DNA from: Paenibacillus sp. UNC499MF
GTDB taxonomy: Bacteria > Bacillota > Bacilli > Paenibacillales > NBRC-103111
DNA: 64,000 nucleotides
NCBI RefSeq assembly: GCF_900107975.1
Contig: NZ_FNVF01000001.1
Coordinates: 666,323 to 730,322, forward strand
Direction: 5' to 3'
Positions 27,101 to 34,553 of this stretch are shown here, one piece after another (the first letter of the stretch is position 1; each line of letters begins with the position of its first letter). The translations under genes were made by a program, and so were the position numbers. Under the pieces are notes generated by a model. That model searched no databases. It saw nothing but the letters and a program-made list of their open reading frames with translations, and was not told where the DNA came from.

Positions 27101-27183
27101 CGGACGAAGAGGTTTTGTTTTCCGATGAGACCGTTTTGAATGGTGTGCCAGGCGGGAACAGCGCGTCCGGGGAGACAGAGTAG
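24115..27183 (+). CDS. Exported family 10-like glycoside hydrolase (GHL10/DUF187) with three N-terminal repeats
   Basis: The 1022-residue protein starts with a basic stretch and a hydrophobic helix (residues about 12-30). A cysteine at 31 in AAAGC may be a weak lipobox; otherwise it is a normal signal peptide. Residues 131-199, 235-313 and 361-426 are three copies of a ~70-80-residue unit with the pattern Y-x-S-x-YG, TNPWG in the last two, and IP-x-GGYVLSG. A helical linker follows. Residues about 524-830 form a GHL10 TIM barrel (NRGIWIRPKEKSLEEVKRAL, HLDYARYPGSGDF, KLTAAVWPEY). The C-terminus is helical and acidic. A cell-wall or exopolysaccharide target is likely, by family. ATG 24115 is near GGAGG; GTG 24124 is possible. 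Confidence 0.85.
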   Translation: MTTVKRSLRSSVLLRRTLFAVLLLSVAAAGCIPLYGTAAAVSGLPEAASAAYPQHPGPYRGIAVPPDSPKSGAADQDPFRPADGPRVPLLPQTSVGVSVNESVYGPHVRLPDGTLHPVAGVDQERKEDALTVYTSTYGMYTTPFDDRTIELIVTEGIIVDKIADGKKGTYLPKNGYVLSGTASTKALLQQLNVGDSLTAVNLAIPVLPAKYVRVADLIIPLDRVNGPRNQGEAVLFDSDYGASTRTNPWGMEVTIQNGRVTAVKGIVIDSGGKFIDNDSPIPKGGYVLSVQSASPYYADLLALAAPGLAVSMELNNYPMYFASKMAYDAFNPRTREDNPPGWDDTNNKPYPGHRGAEQLIVYDSSYGPTTGTNPWGGEAAVNADGKIIAVGGNNRPIPAGGFVLSGHGSKMAWLSRYAAIGATVKINRAEKQVLLIFTPQSYLDRARITAGNAEQALEESKRKFMDVPYEEIRKAIRQVNQLEEQAARHLEEKGVEGLTEVLAELDAKATRVHYMNVESRTVENRGIWIRPKEKSLEEVKRALDKIKAAHLNSVYLETFWNGYTIYPTKNKITAHNPMYGGFDVLQAYLDEGQKRGLEIHAWVENFFVGGPEPGPVVERKPEWSLLSRKGQNYQEDAASGFRYYFINPALDETHDFLLDVYKELLGKYDVAGLHLDYARYPGSGDFTNDFGYDAYTRDLFQKKYGTDPILLHPGDALWAKWVDMRVGFVDKFVFRLAREAKKWKPQVKLTAAVWPEYEIARGDVLQDSMNWVKHNLIDNVFPMSYKLDTSLVVEDARKTFETARDKSYVTIGVGSFIDLTKDAFIDQIIASHRLGISGSAVFEYESFFDQGYDKNTVLGVYRNEAVVPDRDPARSLAAVIAGQKRKVKELYLHFKGMDARKAGRYTDELEAIIKKLGGEKNPRLNPGHLKQVRKLLASLINEIFSDSRLNAEVKERMLYDLEGALKIAEITAAKSGKGGKYAAESDEGDENGGTRADEEVLFSDETVLNGVPGGNSASGETE

Positions 27184-27316
27184 TAGGGTGCCTGCATTAA
27201 GTCGGAACATTACGACCGGAAGGTTAAACCGAAGGTAGAACAAACCGTAAGTGGTTTCAATAACGCTGCGAAAATTGCTTTTCAATCCTTTAGAGGAAGA
27301 GAAGAGGTGCAGAGCC

Positions 27317-28375
27317 ATGAAATTTACGTTTGCGGTATTGTCCGATATTCATGTGGTAGCGTGGGACCCGGAGTCGCACCGGCGTCTGGAAGTCTGTCTG
27401 AAAGATTACGCAGCGATGAAGCATCCGCCCGATTTCATCGTCATTAACGGGGATTTAACAGAAGGTTTTGCCGAGGACTATACGGTGTTAAAACGTATTT
27501 TATCCGAACATGCCCGCGTTCCCGTTTACGTGACGAACGGAAATCACGAATATTACCGGATGTGGTACAAGGACGGGAGCTTCAGTACGGATACCTTCCC
27601 GAACGGCTGGTCGACGGCGGAAGCGATGGCCCGGTTTCTCGGCTTTCTGGGAAAGCCGCTGCCCTATTACGATCTGCGCCTGAAAGGATTGCGCTTCGTA
27701 TTTATGAGCGCCGAGCGCTACCGGGACACGGATCCGGCTATCCGCGAGGACGCCTGGATCAGCGACGGGCAGTTCGCCTGGCTGGAACGGATTCTGCGGG
27801 AGGAATCCCGGCCCCTTCATGCCGACGCAAAGGGCATGGCCGAAACGGCCTCCGCGGCCGAGGCGGACCCGGCACCGGCAGCCCTTGAAGCCGCCGAACC
27901 CGAAAGCGGCGGTGCGGGCCCGGCCGGCTCCCCCGGAGAGGATGAGACCGGGCTGCAGCCGGCGGATTCCTCTCCGGGGGAAGTAGCCTACCGTCCGCAT
28001 GGCCGGAAGCGGCCGGTGTTCGTCTTCCTGCATCAGCCGCTTCCTCATACCGTGGCGGGAAGTTATGACCCCGGCGAGAAGGGCGTCGTGCAGGACGTGC
28101 GGCTGAGAGAGCTGCTTGGCCGGCATCCGAACGTGTGCTTCTTCTCGGGGCACACTCATTACACGCTGGCCAGCCCGGGAATTTATTTCGAGGACGGGTG
28201 CTCTCATATGGGAACCTCCTCTGTCCGCAGGCCGATCGGAGACGGCATTGACCCAGCGCCCGTTGAAAGCGAAAGCGTCCTCGTCGAGGTGGCGCCGCAT
28301 TCGGTAACGATCCGCGGACGCAGGCATAACACGGGGGAGTGGCTGCCTTCGGCAGTATTTGAAAAACGGTATTGA
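27317..28375 (+). CDS. Metallophosphoesterase with a low-complexity insert
   Basis: The 352-residue protein has the calcineurin-type metal motifs in order: SDIH (9-12), NGDLTEG (44-50), TNGNHEYY (73-80), FLHQPLPH (237-244) and SGHTHYTL. A segment of about 65 residues (165-230) between the GNHE and second His motifs is rich in Ala, Glu, Pro and Gly, with no clear fold. This looks like a species-specific expansion of a loop. No signal peptide is seen. GAGGTG lies 7-12 bases before the ATG. The substrate is unknown. Confidence 0.9.
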   Translation: MKFTFAVLSDIHVVAWDPESHRRLEVCLKDYAAMKHPPDFIVINGDLTEGFAEDYTVLKRILSEHARVPVYVTNGNHEYYRMWYKDGSFSTDTFPNGWSTAEAMARFLGFLGKPLPYYDLRLKGLRFVFMSAERYRDTDPAIREDAWISDGQFAWLERILREESRPLHADAKGMAETASAAEADPAPAALEAAEPESGGAGPAGSPGEDETGLQPADSSPGEVAYRPHGRKRPVFVFLHQPLPHTVAGSYDPGEKGVVQDVRLRELLGRHPNVCFFSGHTHYTLASPGIYFEDGCSHMGTSSVRRPIGDGIDPAPVESESVLVEVAPHSVTIRGRRHNTGEWLPSAVFEKRY

Positions 28376-28432
28376 AAAGCCGTGGAGCCGGACCGGATGT
28401 CGGGGAATTAACCCGGCGCGGATAAACGAGGG

Positions 28433-28476
28433 AAAGCCGCCTTTAGCAGAAGATTCTGCATAAAGGCGGCTTTTCG
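28433..28476 (+). terminator. bidirectional terminator between phosphoesterase and FAD oxidoreductase
   Basis: AAAGCCGCCTTTA (28433-28445) pairs perfectly with TAAAGGCGGCTTT (28461-28473), with an inner GCAGA/TCTGC stem. It separates two convergent genes. Confidence 0.9.
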
Positions 28477-28502
28477 GTTCGAGACCGGGTATTTGACGGG
28501 GC

Positions 28503-30074
28503 TTAAAGCGGGGTGATGGTCGGCCATGCCAGCTCTACGCCGTTCCAGGATAAAATGTTCTGCAAGCCTTCCAGCTTCGTCTTGTCCGCATGCACTTCAC
28601 GGGGCTGATAGCCGTTCTGCACGCAGTAGCCGGCGAGGAAGCCCGCGGCTTCGCCGATATTCCACTCCACCGGATGCAGACGGTAGCAGCCGTTCGTGAT
28701 GTGGGTCGTGCCGAGGTTCTTGCACGCCGGCAGGAGGTTGTTGACCCGCACGGGAATGAGGCTGCCGAGCGGGATCTGGAACGGAAGGGAGGACACGTCT
28801 AAATAGTTCCGTCCCGTCATGCTCGGATGAAGATCGATCCGGTAAGCGCCGATTCCGACGGAATCCGGGAACACTTCGGCGCCTTTGTCGCCGCGGATCG
28901 CCGTGCTTACGTGCTGCTCCTTGACGGTGAACTCGGCCTTAATCCGGCGGGATTCCCGGATATACGGTGCCTGGGCCATTCCGTCCTCGGTCCCGACGAC
29001 CTCCGGTCTCAGGCGCAGGCCGGGATATCCGGCTTTGCCGTCCGGACGGGGAGCTTCGGTCTGGAGCCAGTAGAGCAGAGAATAGCTGAGCTGCTTGGCC
29101 TGTTCGAGATTTTTCTTCGCTTCCGCTTCGGGAACGTCATAAATATTGCCGAGCCAGTAATCGTTCTGCGGCCAGTTCACGAGGGAAATATCGCTCGGGA
29201 ACGTACCGGGCATAAAATTCGCCTTATCGATTACCCGGCGGTAATTGAAGAGCGGATATTTCTCGGTTCCCGGAAACAGGGTATCTTCGGCAGGCTCAAG
29301 CGTCACCGGGTTCGGCGAAATCCAGCTGAGCTGCTTGTCCGGCCAGAAGTCCGCCTTATAGTTGCGCCAGAAGCTGTAATCTTTCGGCTTGTCGATGACA
29401 TGATTCTCGCCTTCGAAATAATCCATGGCAAAACAGACGGTAAACGCCTGGATATCCTTCGGATCGGCGACTTCGGGCGCGCTCGGCTCTCCCGTGTCTT
29501 TCCGGGATTCGGCGCCTGTCACATACTCGACCTTGGCGAGCGGAAGAACATCTCCGCACTCCGTCGCGTCGAGGAAATAAGGTGCGGTCAGCGTATGTTT
29601 GTGACCGAGATCCAAGTGTTTTACTTTGACGGCCCTGATTTTGTCCCCGTCCGTTTCGGCCGCCGTAATGCGGTGGCGGTTAAGAATAATCAGCTTGCCG
29701 CTGTTGACGTAAGGCGCAAGCATTTGCTCAAGAACCGCCAGCATGGCTCTCGGCTCCGCACACAAGCGGCTTACTCCGCCGTTGCCCGGATTGAGATTAA
29801 CGATGGCGCGGGCTTCGGCCGTAAGCGGGAAATAATCGCGATAGTAGGAGCGCACGCCGTTGCGGAACTGGCGAAAGCTGCGGGTGCAGCCGAACTGTTC
29901 GATCCACTTGTGCTCGTCCGGCGGCACGGCCTGGCTGGTCAATTGCCCGCCGATCCAATGGTTTTCTTCTGTCATAATTACTTTCATTCCCATTTTGGCG
30001 GAAGCCAGAGCGGCCGCACAGCCGCCGACACCTCCACCGATAATGACGACATCTGCTTTCAATTCACGGTTCAT
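28503..30074 (-). CDS. FAD-dependent oxidoreductase (FAD_oxidored, PF12831-like)
   Basis: The 523-residue protein begins with a Rossmann FAD motif (ADVVIIGGGVGGCAAALASAKMG) followed by VIMTEENHWIGGQLTSQAVPPDEH. This is typical of a large family often found with sugar- or glycoside-catabolic genes. The C-terminal FAD segment is LIPVRVNNLLPACKNLGTTHITNG. The true substrate is unknown. It is divergent from an RpiR-type regulator across a 608-base AT-rich spacer with inverted repeats, which could mean the regulator controls it. A ribosome-binding GGAGGG lies about six bases before the start on its own strand. Confidence 0.88.
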   Translation of the reverse strand: MNRELKADVVIIGGGVGGCAAALASAKMGMKVIMTEENHWIGGQLTSQAVPPDEHKWIEQFGCTRSFRQFRNGVRSYYRDYFPLTAEARAIVNLNPGNGGVSRLCAEPRAMLAVLEQMLAPYVNSGKLIILNRHRITAAETDGDKIRAVKVKHLDLGHKHTLTAPYFLDATECGDVLPLAKVEYVTGAESRKDTGEPSAPEVADPKDIQAFTVCFAMDYFEGENHVIDKPKDYSFWRNYKADFWPDKQLSWISPNPVTLEPAEDTLFPGTEKYPLFNYRRVIDKANFMPGTFPSDISLVNWPQNDYWLGNIYDVPEAEAKKNLEQAKQLSYSLLYWLQTEAPRPDGKAGYPGLRLRPEVVGTEDGMAQAPYIRESRRIKAEFTVKEQHVSTAIRGDKGAEVFPDSVGIGAYRIDLHPSMTGRNYLDVSSLPFQIPLGSLIPVRVNNLLPACKNLGTTHITNGCYRLHPVEWNIGEAAGFLAGYCVQNGYQPREVHADKTKLEGLQNILSWNGVELAWPTITPL

Positions 30075-30240
30075 AGTCGAATCCCTCCACAGTCTATTTA
30101 TTTTCCTGATATTGGAATCTACTTCATTTTAGCAAACATACGTTCTTATTTTAATACGACGAAAGTCTCATTTTGGTTCGGGTGTCAGGCCGGAAAAAAG
30201 AAGAAACTCCGTTTTTTTGGAGCCTGTTTACGTTTTTTTT

Positions 30241-30261
30241 AAACTTTTTTCAAAAAAGTTT
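30241..30261. repeat. perfect A/T hairpin in the divergent spacer
   Basis: AAACTTTTTT and AAAAAAGTTT form a perfect 10-base hairpin around one C. The 608-base spacer 30075-30682 is very AT-rich and has no credible gene. The hairpin is a weak rho-independent terminator or a folded leader for either direction. Confidence 0.4.
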
Positions 30262-30577
30262 TATAGAGTTTTAAAAAAATAAAAGCCCCTCCCAGTATGT
30301 ATGCATGGAAAAGAAGGAGTATACCCGGACCCGGATCCATCTGACTGCCGTTTTCAAAATCAGCCTCAAAATAAATATTATTTAGGACTTAATACCTATA
30401 TTTATGTTGATATTTTTATCTGAACTTGCTAAATTATAGTAAATATAAATTAAAATAAAGTTGTACTCTACATCCAGAAATCGACGGTTCTCAGCAAGAA
30501 AAACCCTTTGTACGACAGGAAACTACAGAAAAAATCCGTGTGGACGCATAGGCAAACTTTGAAAAATATGGAGATGC

Positions 30578-30596
30578 ACTAGGCAAATCGCCTAGT
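30578..30596. promoter_or_regulatory. inverted repeat, candidate operator upstream of rpiR
   Basis: ACTAGGC (30578-30584) and GCCTAGT (30590-30596) form a perfect 7-base inverted repeat with a 5-base spacer, 86 bases before the RpiR-family start. An operator bound by that regulator is plausible. Confidence 0.4.
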
Positions 30597-30682
30597 TTCA
30601 AGTACTATTCATGTAGAGACTAGAAAAGAAAACCGTGAACTGATTGTCTGACCGCGCAGAATGACGAAAAGGAGTCCCATCT

Positions 30683-31543
30683 ATGAGCAAAATCGCCGAT
30701 TTGAACAATTCGCTGCTGCTCCTCAACAGTATTTATTCTTCACTGACCAAATCCGAGCAGAAAGTGGCCGACACCGTATTAAAGGATCCTGAAGCTACCG
30801 TTTTCTATACGATTACGGACTTGGCGGAAAAATCGGAAGTAGGCGAAACTTCCGTCATCCGTTTGTGCCGCAAGCTTGGCTACAAGGGATATCAGGAATT
30901 TAAACTGTCGCTCGTCCAGGTGCTGGCTACGCCAAGCGAGCAGGTGCACGGCAAGATTGAGGAAAGCGACGATCTCGACCAGATCATGAAGAAAATGACC
31001 TCCCAAAACTCGCAGGCGGTGCAGAACTCGACATCTTTGCTCAACGTCCAGGAGCTGCAGCAAGCGATCGACGCTATTCTGGCGGCACGAAAAATTTTGT
31101 TTTTTGGAGTAGGGTCTTCGGGCATTACCGCCCAGGATGCCAAATACCGGTTCATGAGGCTCGGATTTAATGTGGACTCCGGTTGCGACGGACACATTAT
31201 TGCCATGAACGCGTCTTTGGTAGAGAAGGGCGATGTGGTCGTCGGCATCTCTTCGACGGGCAGCACCAAGGATCTTGTCGACGCTGTACGCCTGGCGAAG
31301 CAGAAAGGCGCTTACATCATCTGCCTGACCAATCACGCCCGTTCCCCGATTGCGAACCAGAGCGATGTGGTTCTCCTCGCTACGGCGAAGGAAACCCCTC
31401 TGCAGGGCGGAGCCTTCTCTTCCAAGCTGGCGCAGATTCATCTGCTGGATATTTTGTCGACCGCCGTTGCCATGCAAATGAAAGATAAGACGTACCGGGC
31501 TTTGGAGCACACGGCGAAATCTGTTCTGGATAAACTGTACTAA
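30683..31543 (+). CDS. MurR/RpiR family transcriptional regulator
   Basis: The 286-residue protein has an N-terminal RpiR helix-turn-helix (KVADTVLKDPEATVFYTITD, GETSVIRLCRKLGYKGYQEFK) and a C-terminal SIS domain that binds phosphosugars (FFGVGSSGITAQDAKYRFMRLG, VVGISSTGSTKDLVDAVRLAKQKG). It should sense a sugar phosphate and control a catabolic gene, perhaps the divergent FAD oxidoreductase. AAAGGAG lies 7 bases before the ATG. A candidate operator repeat lies about 90 bases upstream, consistent with self-control. Confidence 0.93.
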   Translation: MSKIADLNNSLLLLNSIYSSLTKSEQKVADTVLKDPEATVFYTITDLAEKSEVGETSVIRLCRKLGYKGYQEFKLSLVQVLATPSEQVHGKIEESDDLDQIMKKMTSQNSQAVQNSTSLLNVQELQQAIDAILAARKILFFGVGSSGITAQDAKYRFMRLGFNVDSGCDGHIIAMNASLVEKGDVVVGISSTGSTKDLVDAVRLAKQKGAYIICLTNHARSPIANQSDVVLLATAKETPLQGGAFSSKLAQIHLLDILSTAVAMQMKDKTYRALEHTAKSVLDKLY

Positions 31544-31561
31544 TCGCTACTCCTGCGCGCA

Positions 31562-31588
31562 GCCGGGGCCTACGGGTCCCGGCTTTTT
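31562..31588 (+). terminator. rpiR-family gene terminator
   Basis: GCCGGGGCC (31562-31570) pairs with GGTCCCGGC (31575-31583) around TACG, followed by TTTTT. Confidence 0.9.
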
Positions 31589-31590
31589 GC

Positions 31591-31940
31591 TGCCCCGTGA
31601 CGGCAGCGATTGTTGGCGGGCCAACCGATCTCTGCAAAGCCTCCTGAAAGGAGAAGCCGCTCGGATGTGAGCCTAGGGCACGATCACGGAGGGAGACAGG
31701 TATGCCATCGCCGGTTAAGCCGTGCGGGTAGACGGGAAATTTTCACTCAGACCTGGTCAGGCGTTAAATAAACACAGGGCACCTTTCTCCTTCTATACAG
31801 TCTATAGCAGGATGGAAGGGGTGGCAAATGCTGTAAAATAAAGATGTGGTAAAGCGGCTCTGTTCATTATGAGACATGTTTCCCTGAAGAAACCCGTATA
31901 GTGTTAGCGAAGCGATAAATCTTGAGCGGGGGGAACTGTC
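31591..31940 (+). other. gene-free spacer with several small hairpins, no known RNA class recognised
   Basis: The 350 bases between the rpiR-family terminator and the next gene contain CTCCT-GAA-AGGAG, a GCTC-GAGC hairpin, and CTATA-TATAG near 31795-31810. The 31620-31750 part is GC-rich and looks structured. Checks by eye against common riboswitch signatures (TPP, FMN, B12, SAM, glycine, c-di-GMP) found no full match. Confidence 0.3.
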
Positions 31941-32444
31941 TTGGCGGCGGAAAAACGGAAAACGGCAGAGAAGAAGCGGCCCCGCCTGTTTGCTGCGCTC
32001 TGGCTGGAGCGGATTCTGGAAAGCGGGGCATACCGGAGAGCGGTCCCCGTCATTCTGCTGACCGGGATGGCCGAACATGCGTATTGGCTCTATCATTTAG
32101 GCAAAAGCGTGCCGGCGGGCTATGTTTCCAGGCAGGAATGGGCTTCGTTTCTTCTTTTGACGGTGATCCTTTTTAGCGGCTGGCTGCGTTACATGGGCTA
32201 TAGGCAAGCGGAGGGATTCGCGGAAAGTCTGAAAGCGCTCCTGTGTATGCTTCTGCTCGTGCTCTATGCATATTACTGCGGAGCGGGCTGGATATCGGCA
32301 GCGGAAGCGGGGGGAGGACACGGTGCCGGCCGCTCCTATTTAACGGAAGCCCGGATTGCCGCATTTGCCGCAGCTGCGGGTACGGCGCTTTATGCGATAC
32401 TGAAATGGTTAGGGGCGAAACTTCCCCTTAAGCCGCGTAAATAA
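31941..32444 (+). CDS. Hypothetical membrane protein
   Basis: The 167-residue product has a basic N-terminus (AAEKRKTAEKKRPR) followed by three or four likely membrane helices: VPVILLTGMAEHAYWLYHL, FLLLTVILFSGWLRYMGY, LKALLCMLLLVLYAYYCGAG and IAAFAAAAGTALYAILKWL. No family was recognised. The start is a TTG with GGGGGGA eight bases upstream; no ATG fits. It stands alone between a terminator and an ECF sigma gene 270 bases downstream. Codon use looks like its neighbours, so it is probably real, though function cannot be assigned. Confidence 0.55.
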   Translation: MAAEKRKTAEKKRPRLFAALWLERILESGAYRRAVPVILLTGMAEHAYWLYHLGKSVPAGYVSRQEWASFLLLTVILFSGWLRYMGYRQAEGFAESLKALLCMLLLVLYAYYCGAGWISAAEAGGGHGAGRSYLTEARIAAFAAAAGTALYAILKWLGAKLPLKPRK

Positions 32445-32714
32445 AGCAAGCCCGGTGCGGCCGACCGGATGAATTTAAGTGACGGCGACCCCGGTCGTGA
32501 AGAACGGATCCGGACGGTCCGTTTTTATTTGTAGCAGCCGGGTAGGAAAATGCGTTTAATGCCCCTCGGATTTTGGTTAATTTTGCTGGTGATGCATTCA
32601 GAAGGGGGTCAACGGCATTTTTACAAAAAATTTTATAGATAAAAAAGGAATCCAACCCGCCGCTTTTTGCGAAAGGAAAGATAAGGGCGATTTTCGGTGG
32701 AAAGGAGCTCCAAC

Positions 32715-33293
32715 ATGAATGAGTGGCCGGAAGATTCGCAGCTAATGCGCCTCATCGCTCAAAAGCAGCCCCAGGCGCTGGAGCAGTTGTACGATCGCTA
32801 TGAACGTCCGATGTATTCGTTTGCCTATCGGATCGTCAAAGATTCCATGATGGCCGAAGAGGTGGTTCAGGAGCTGTTCCTGCGCATTTGGAATCATGCC
32901 GAGCGGTATGAGGACTCCCAGGGCAAACTGTCGACGTGGATGTTCGCAATAGCCCGCAACATCGCCATAGACACGCTTCGCCGGAAACAGACGCGCACGG
33001 CCGGACAGCTTGCCGAGCCGGACAAGCTGCTTCAGGTGGCGGACCGGGGCAGGGGAACCGAGGAGGAAGTGGAGCTTCGTTTTATGGGGGAAGAGCTTGC
33101 TTTGGCAATGGAAGATTTGAACGAGGATCAGAAGAAAGTGATCGATCTTATTTATTTTAAAGGATATACTCATCAAGAAGTATCCCGCAAACAGGAGATT
33201 CCGCTCGGTACGGTAAAAAGCCGGGTAAGGCTGGCCATGAAGCAGCTTAAGGAGAAGCTGGCAGGCCGCGGAAAGGAGGGTGCGCCCATATGA
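32715..33293 (+). CDS. ECF-type RNA polymerase sigma factor
   Basis: The 192-residue protein has the sigma-70 region 2 (ALEQLYDRYERPMYSFAYRI, VVQELFLRIWNHAERYED, WMFAIARNIAIDTLRRK) and region 4 (DLNEDQKKVIDLIYFKGYTHQEV, IPLGTVKSRVRLAMKQLKEKL). This is the minimal ECF form. AAAGGAG lies about 9 bases before ATG 32715. The stop overlaps the anti-sigma gene start by four bases, the usual coupled arrangement. The trigger is not visible. It may direct its own transcription, but no clear AAC/CGT pair was found upstream. Confidence 0.95.
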   Translation: MNEWPEDSQLMRLIAQKQPQALEQLYDRYERPMYSFAYRIVKDSMMAEEVVQELFLRIWNHAERYEDSQGKLSTWMFAIARNIAIDTLRRKQTRTAGQLAEPDKLLQVADRGRGTEEEVELRFMGEELALAMEDLNEDQKKVIDLIYFKGYTHQEVSRKQEIPLGTVKSRVRLAMKQLKEKLAGRGKEGAPI

Positions 33294-34225
33294 ACAGACA
33301 AGAATCTCCCAATCTGTGCGAATGGCTGGAGCTGTACATGCTCGGGGGACTATCACAGTCCGAGAGAGAGCAGATGGAAGAGCATCTGAGTCATTGCGGA
33401 GCATGCAAGAAAGAACGAGAAGATCTGCAGGCTGTAATGGACCTGCTTCCTTATACCGTGGAGCCTGCCCCGATTCCGGACGGAATGAAAAAGCGCGTTC
33501 TCGGCGGTATTCTGAACAATGAAGCGGATCATTCCGCAGCGGCACCGTTCACCGGCGCAAACGGCCCGAACGAACAGGCGCGGGACGGTTATCGCGCAGC
33601 GCATGACTCCGGCGAAGCCGAATTACAAAAACAGGCCGGCGGAACGGTACCCGAACCCGTTCAGGCCGGGGAGCATGAGCCGGTGTCCGCCAGAAGACCC
33701 GCGGGCAGAAGAAGCCGGACCTTTGTCCGGTGGGCAGCCGGCACGGGAATTACCGCCGCAGCGCTGATTCTCGGATGGATCAACGTGCAGCTGAGGGAAG
33801 ATGTCCGCTCGCTGAAGGGCCTTAATGCTTCTCTTCAGCAAAGCGTATCTTCGCTCCAGGGACAGCTTACGCTGGCCGGACAGCCTTCGCAGGCTTCGAA
33901 GGCGAATAAAGTGGTAAAGCTGAACCCTGCCGTGGAAGGCATCGTGGCGGAAGGCCTCGCTACGGTCGTGATCGACGCCAAGGGCACCCATCTGGTGGTC
34001 CAGGCCGAGAAGCTGCCTGAGCTGCGGGATTCCCAGGCTTTTCAGGTATGGCTCATAAAAGGCGAACAGAAGGTAAACGCGGGAACTTTCCTTCCGCAGG
34101 GCGGCACGGGCGCTCTGTACTACACCTTCGAGCCGAGGGATTACGATACGGTCGCTATCACGCTCGAGCCGGATGCGGGGGGGACACAGCCCCGGGGAAC
34201 GCTTGTGCTGGCGGCAAAAATCTGA
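33290..34225 (+). CDS. Anti-sigma factor with zinc-finger and RskA-like C-terminal domain
   Basis: The 311-residue protein has the anti-sigma zinc motif H32-x3-C36-x2-C39 (EHLSHCGACK) near its N-terminus, a long hydrophilic linker, one membrane helix (residues about 147-165), and an extracytoplasmic RskA-type domain ending VAITLEPDAGGTQPRGTLVLA. It should hold the preceding sigma factor at the membrane until a signal releases it. The linker between the zinc module and the membrane helix is unusually long and low in complexity. The start overlaps the sigma gene, so translation is coupled. Confidence 0.93.
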   Translation: MNRQESPNLCEWLELYMLGGLSQSEREQMEEHLSHCGACKKEREDLQAVMDLLPYTVEPAPIPDGMKKRVLGGILNNEADHSAAAPFTGANGPNEQARDGYRAAHDSGEAELQKQAGGTVPEPVQAGEHEPVSARRPAGRRSRTFVRWAAGTGITAAALILGWINVQLREDVRSLKGLNASLQQSVSSLQGQLTLAGQPSQASKANKVVKLNPAVEGIVAEGLATVVIDAKGTHLVVQAEKLPELRDSQAFQVWLIKGEQKVNAGTFLPQGGTGALYYTFEPRDYDTVAITLEPDAGGTQPRGTLVLAAKI

Positions 34226-34344
34226 GGGCAGGTGTAGGGTTTAGCAGTCAGCGAGACTGGATGCTCAGGACCCGCAAGAAAGCCCGGAAGCGCGAAAAGC
34301 TTAAAGCATACGCCGGTATGCCTGTCATCCTGTGAAGCTTAGGC

Positions 34345-34482
34345 GCGGCACGCACCCGAGCAGCGAGGCTGTGAACCCGGCAGCACGTACTAGCGCAGTG
34401 AGAGCGGAACCCTGCGGCACGCACCCGCTCAGCAAGACCGGACTCCCGCGGCAAAGCACCCGTCCGTCCAGCGAAAAGCACC
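34345..34482. repeat. degenerate ~35-base tandem repeat
   Basis: Four diverged copies begin near 34345, 34377, 34414 and 34448. Copies 1 and 3 share the identical 14-base GCGGCACGCACCCG (34345-34358 and 34414-34427), followed by CAGC[GA]AG. The array lies in the 328-base spacer between the anti-sigma gene and the etfA terminator, with no gene in it. Confidence 0.55.
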
Positions 34483-34520
34483 GAGCACAGCCGGTTTACC
34501 GGCGTGTTCGGTGCTTTTTT
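34474..34520 (-). terminator. bidirectional terminator at the etfA end
   Basis: AAAAGCACCGAGCAC (34474-34488) pairs with GTGTTCGGTGCTTTT (34504-34518), with an inner GCCGG/CCGGC stem. A and T runs on both sides allow it to serve fadR-etfB-etfA and the opposite strand. Confidence 0.88.
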
Positions 34521-34553
34521 GGCGCTTGTAAGGACGGCTTCCGTGCAGCCAAG

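Noticed and set aside
28827-30242. 471-codon plus-strand open frame opposite the FAD oxidoreductase
   Set aside because: Shadow frame; the minus-strand gene has clear FAD motifs and a start site.
31600-31760. Cobalamin, c-di-GMP or molybdenum-cofactor riboswitch
   Set aside because: Short look-alike pieces only; full consensus not present, and the next gene has no fitting role.
34345-34482. CRISPR array
   Set aside because: Repeat copies are diverged and contiguous with no unique spacers; no cas genes in the window.
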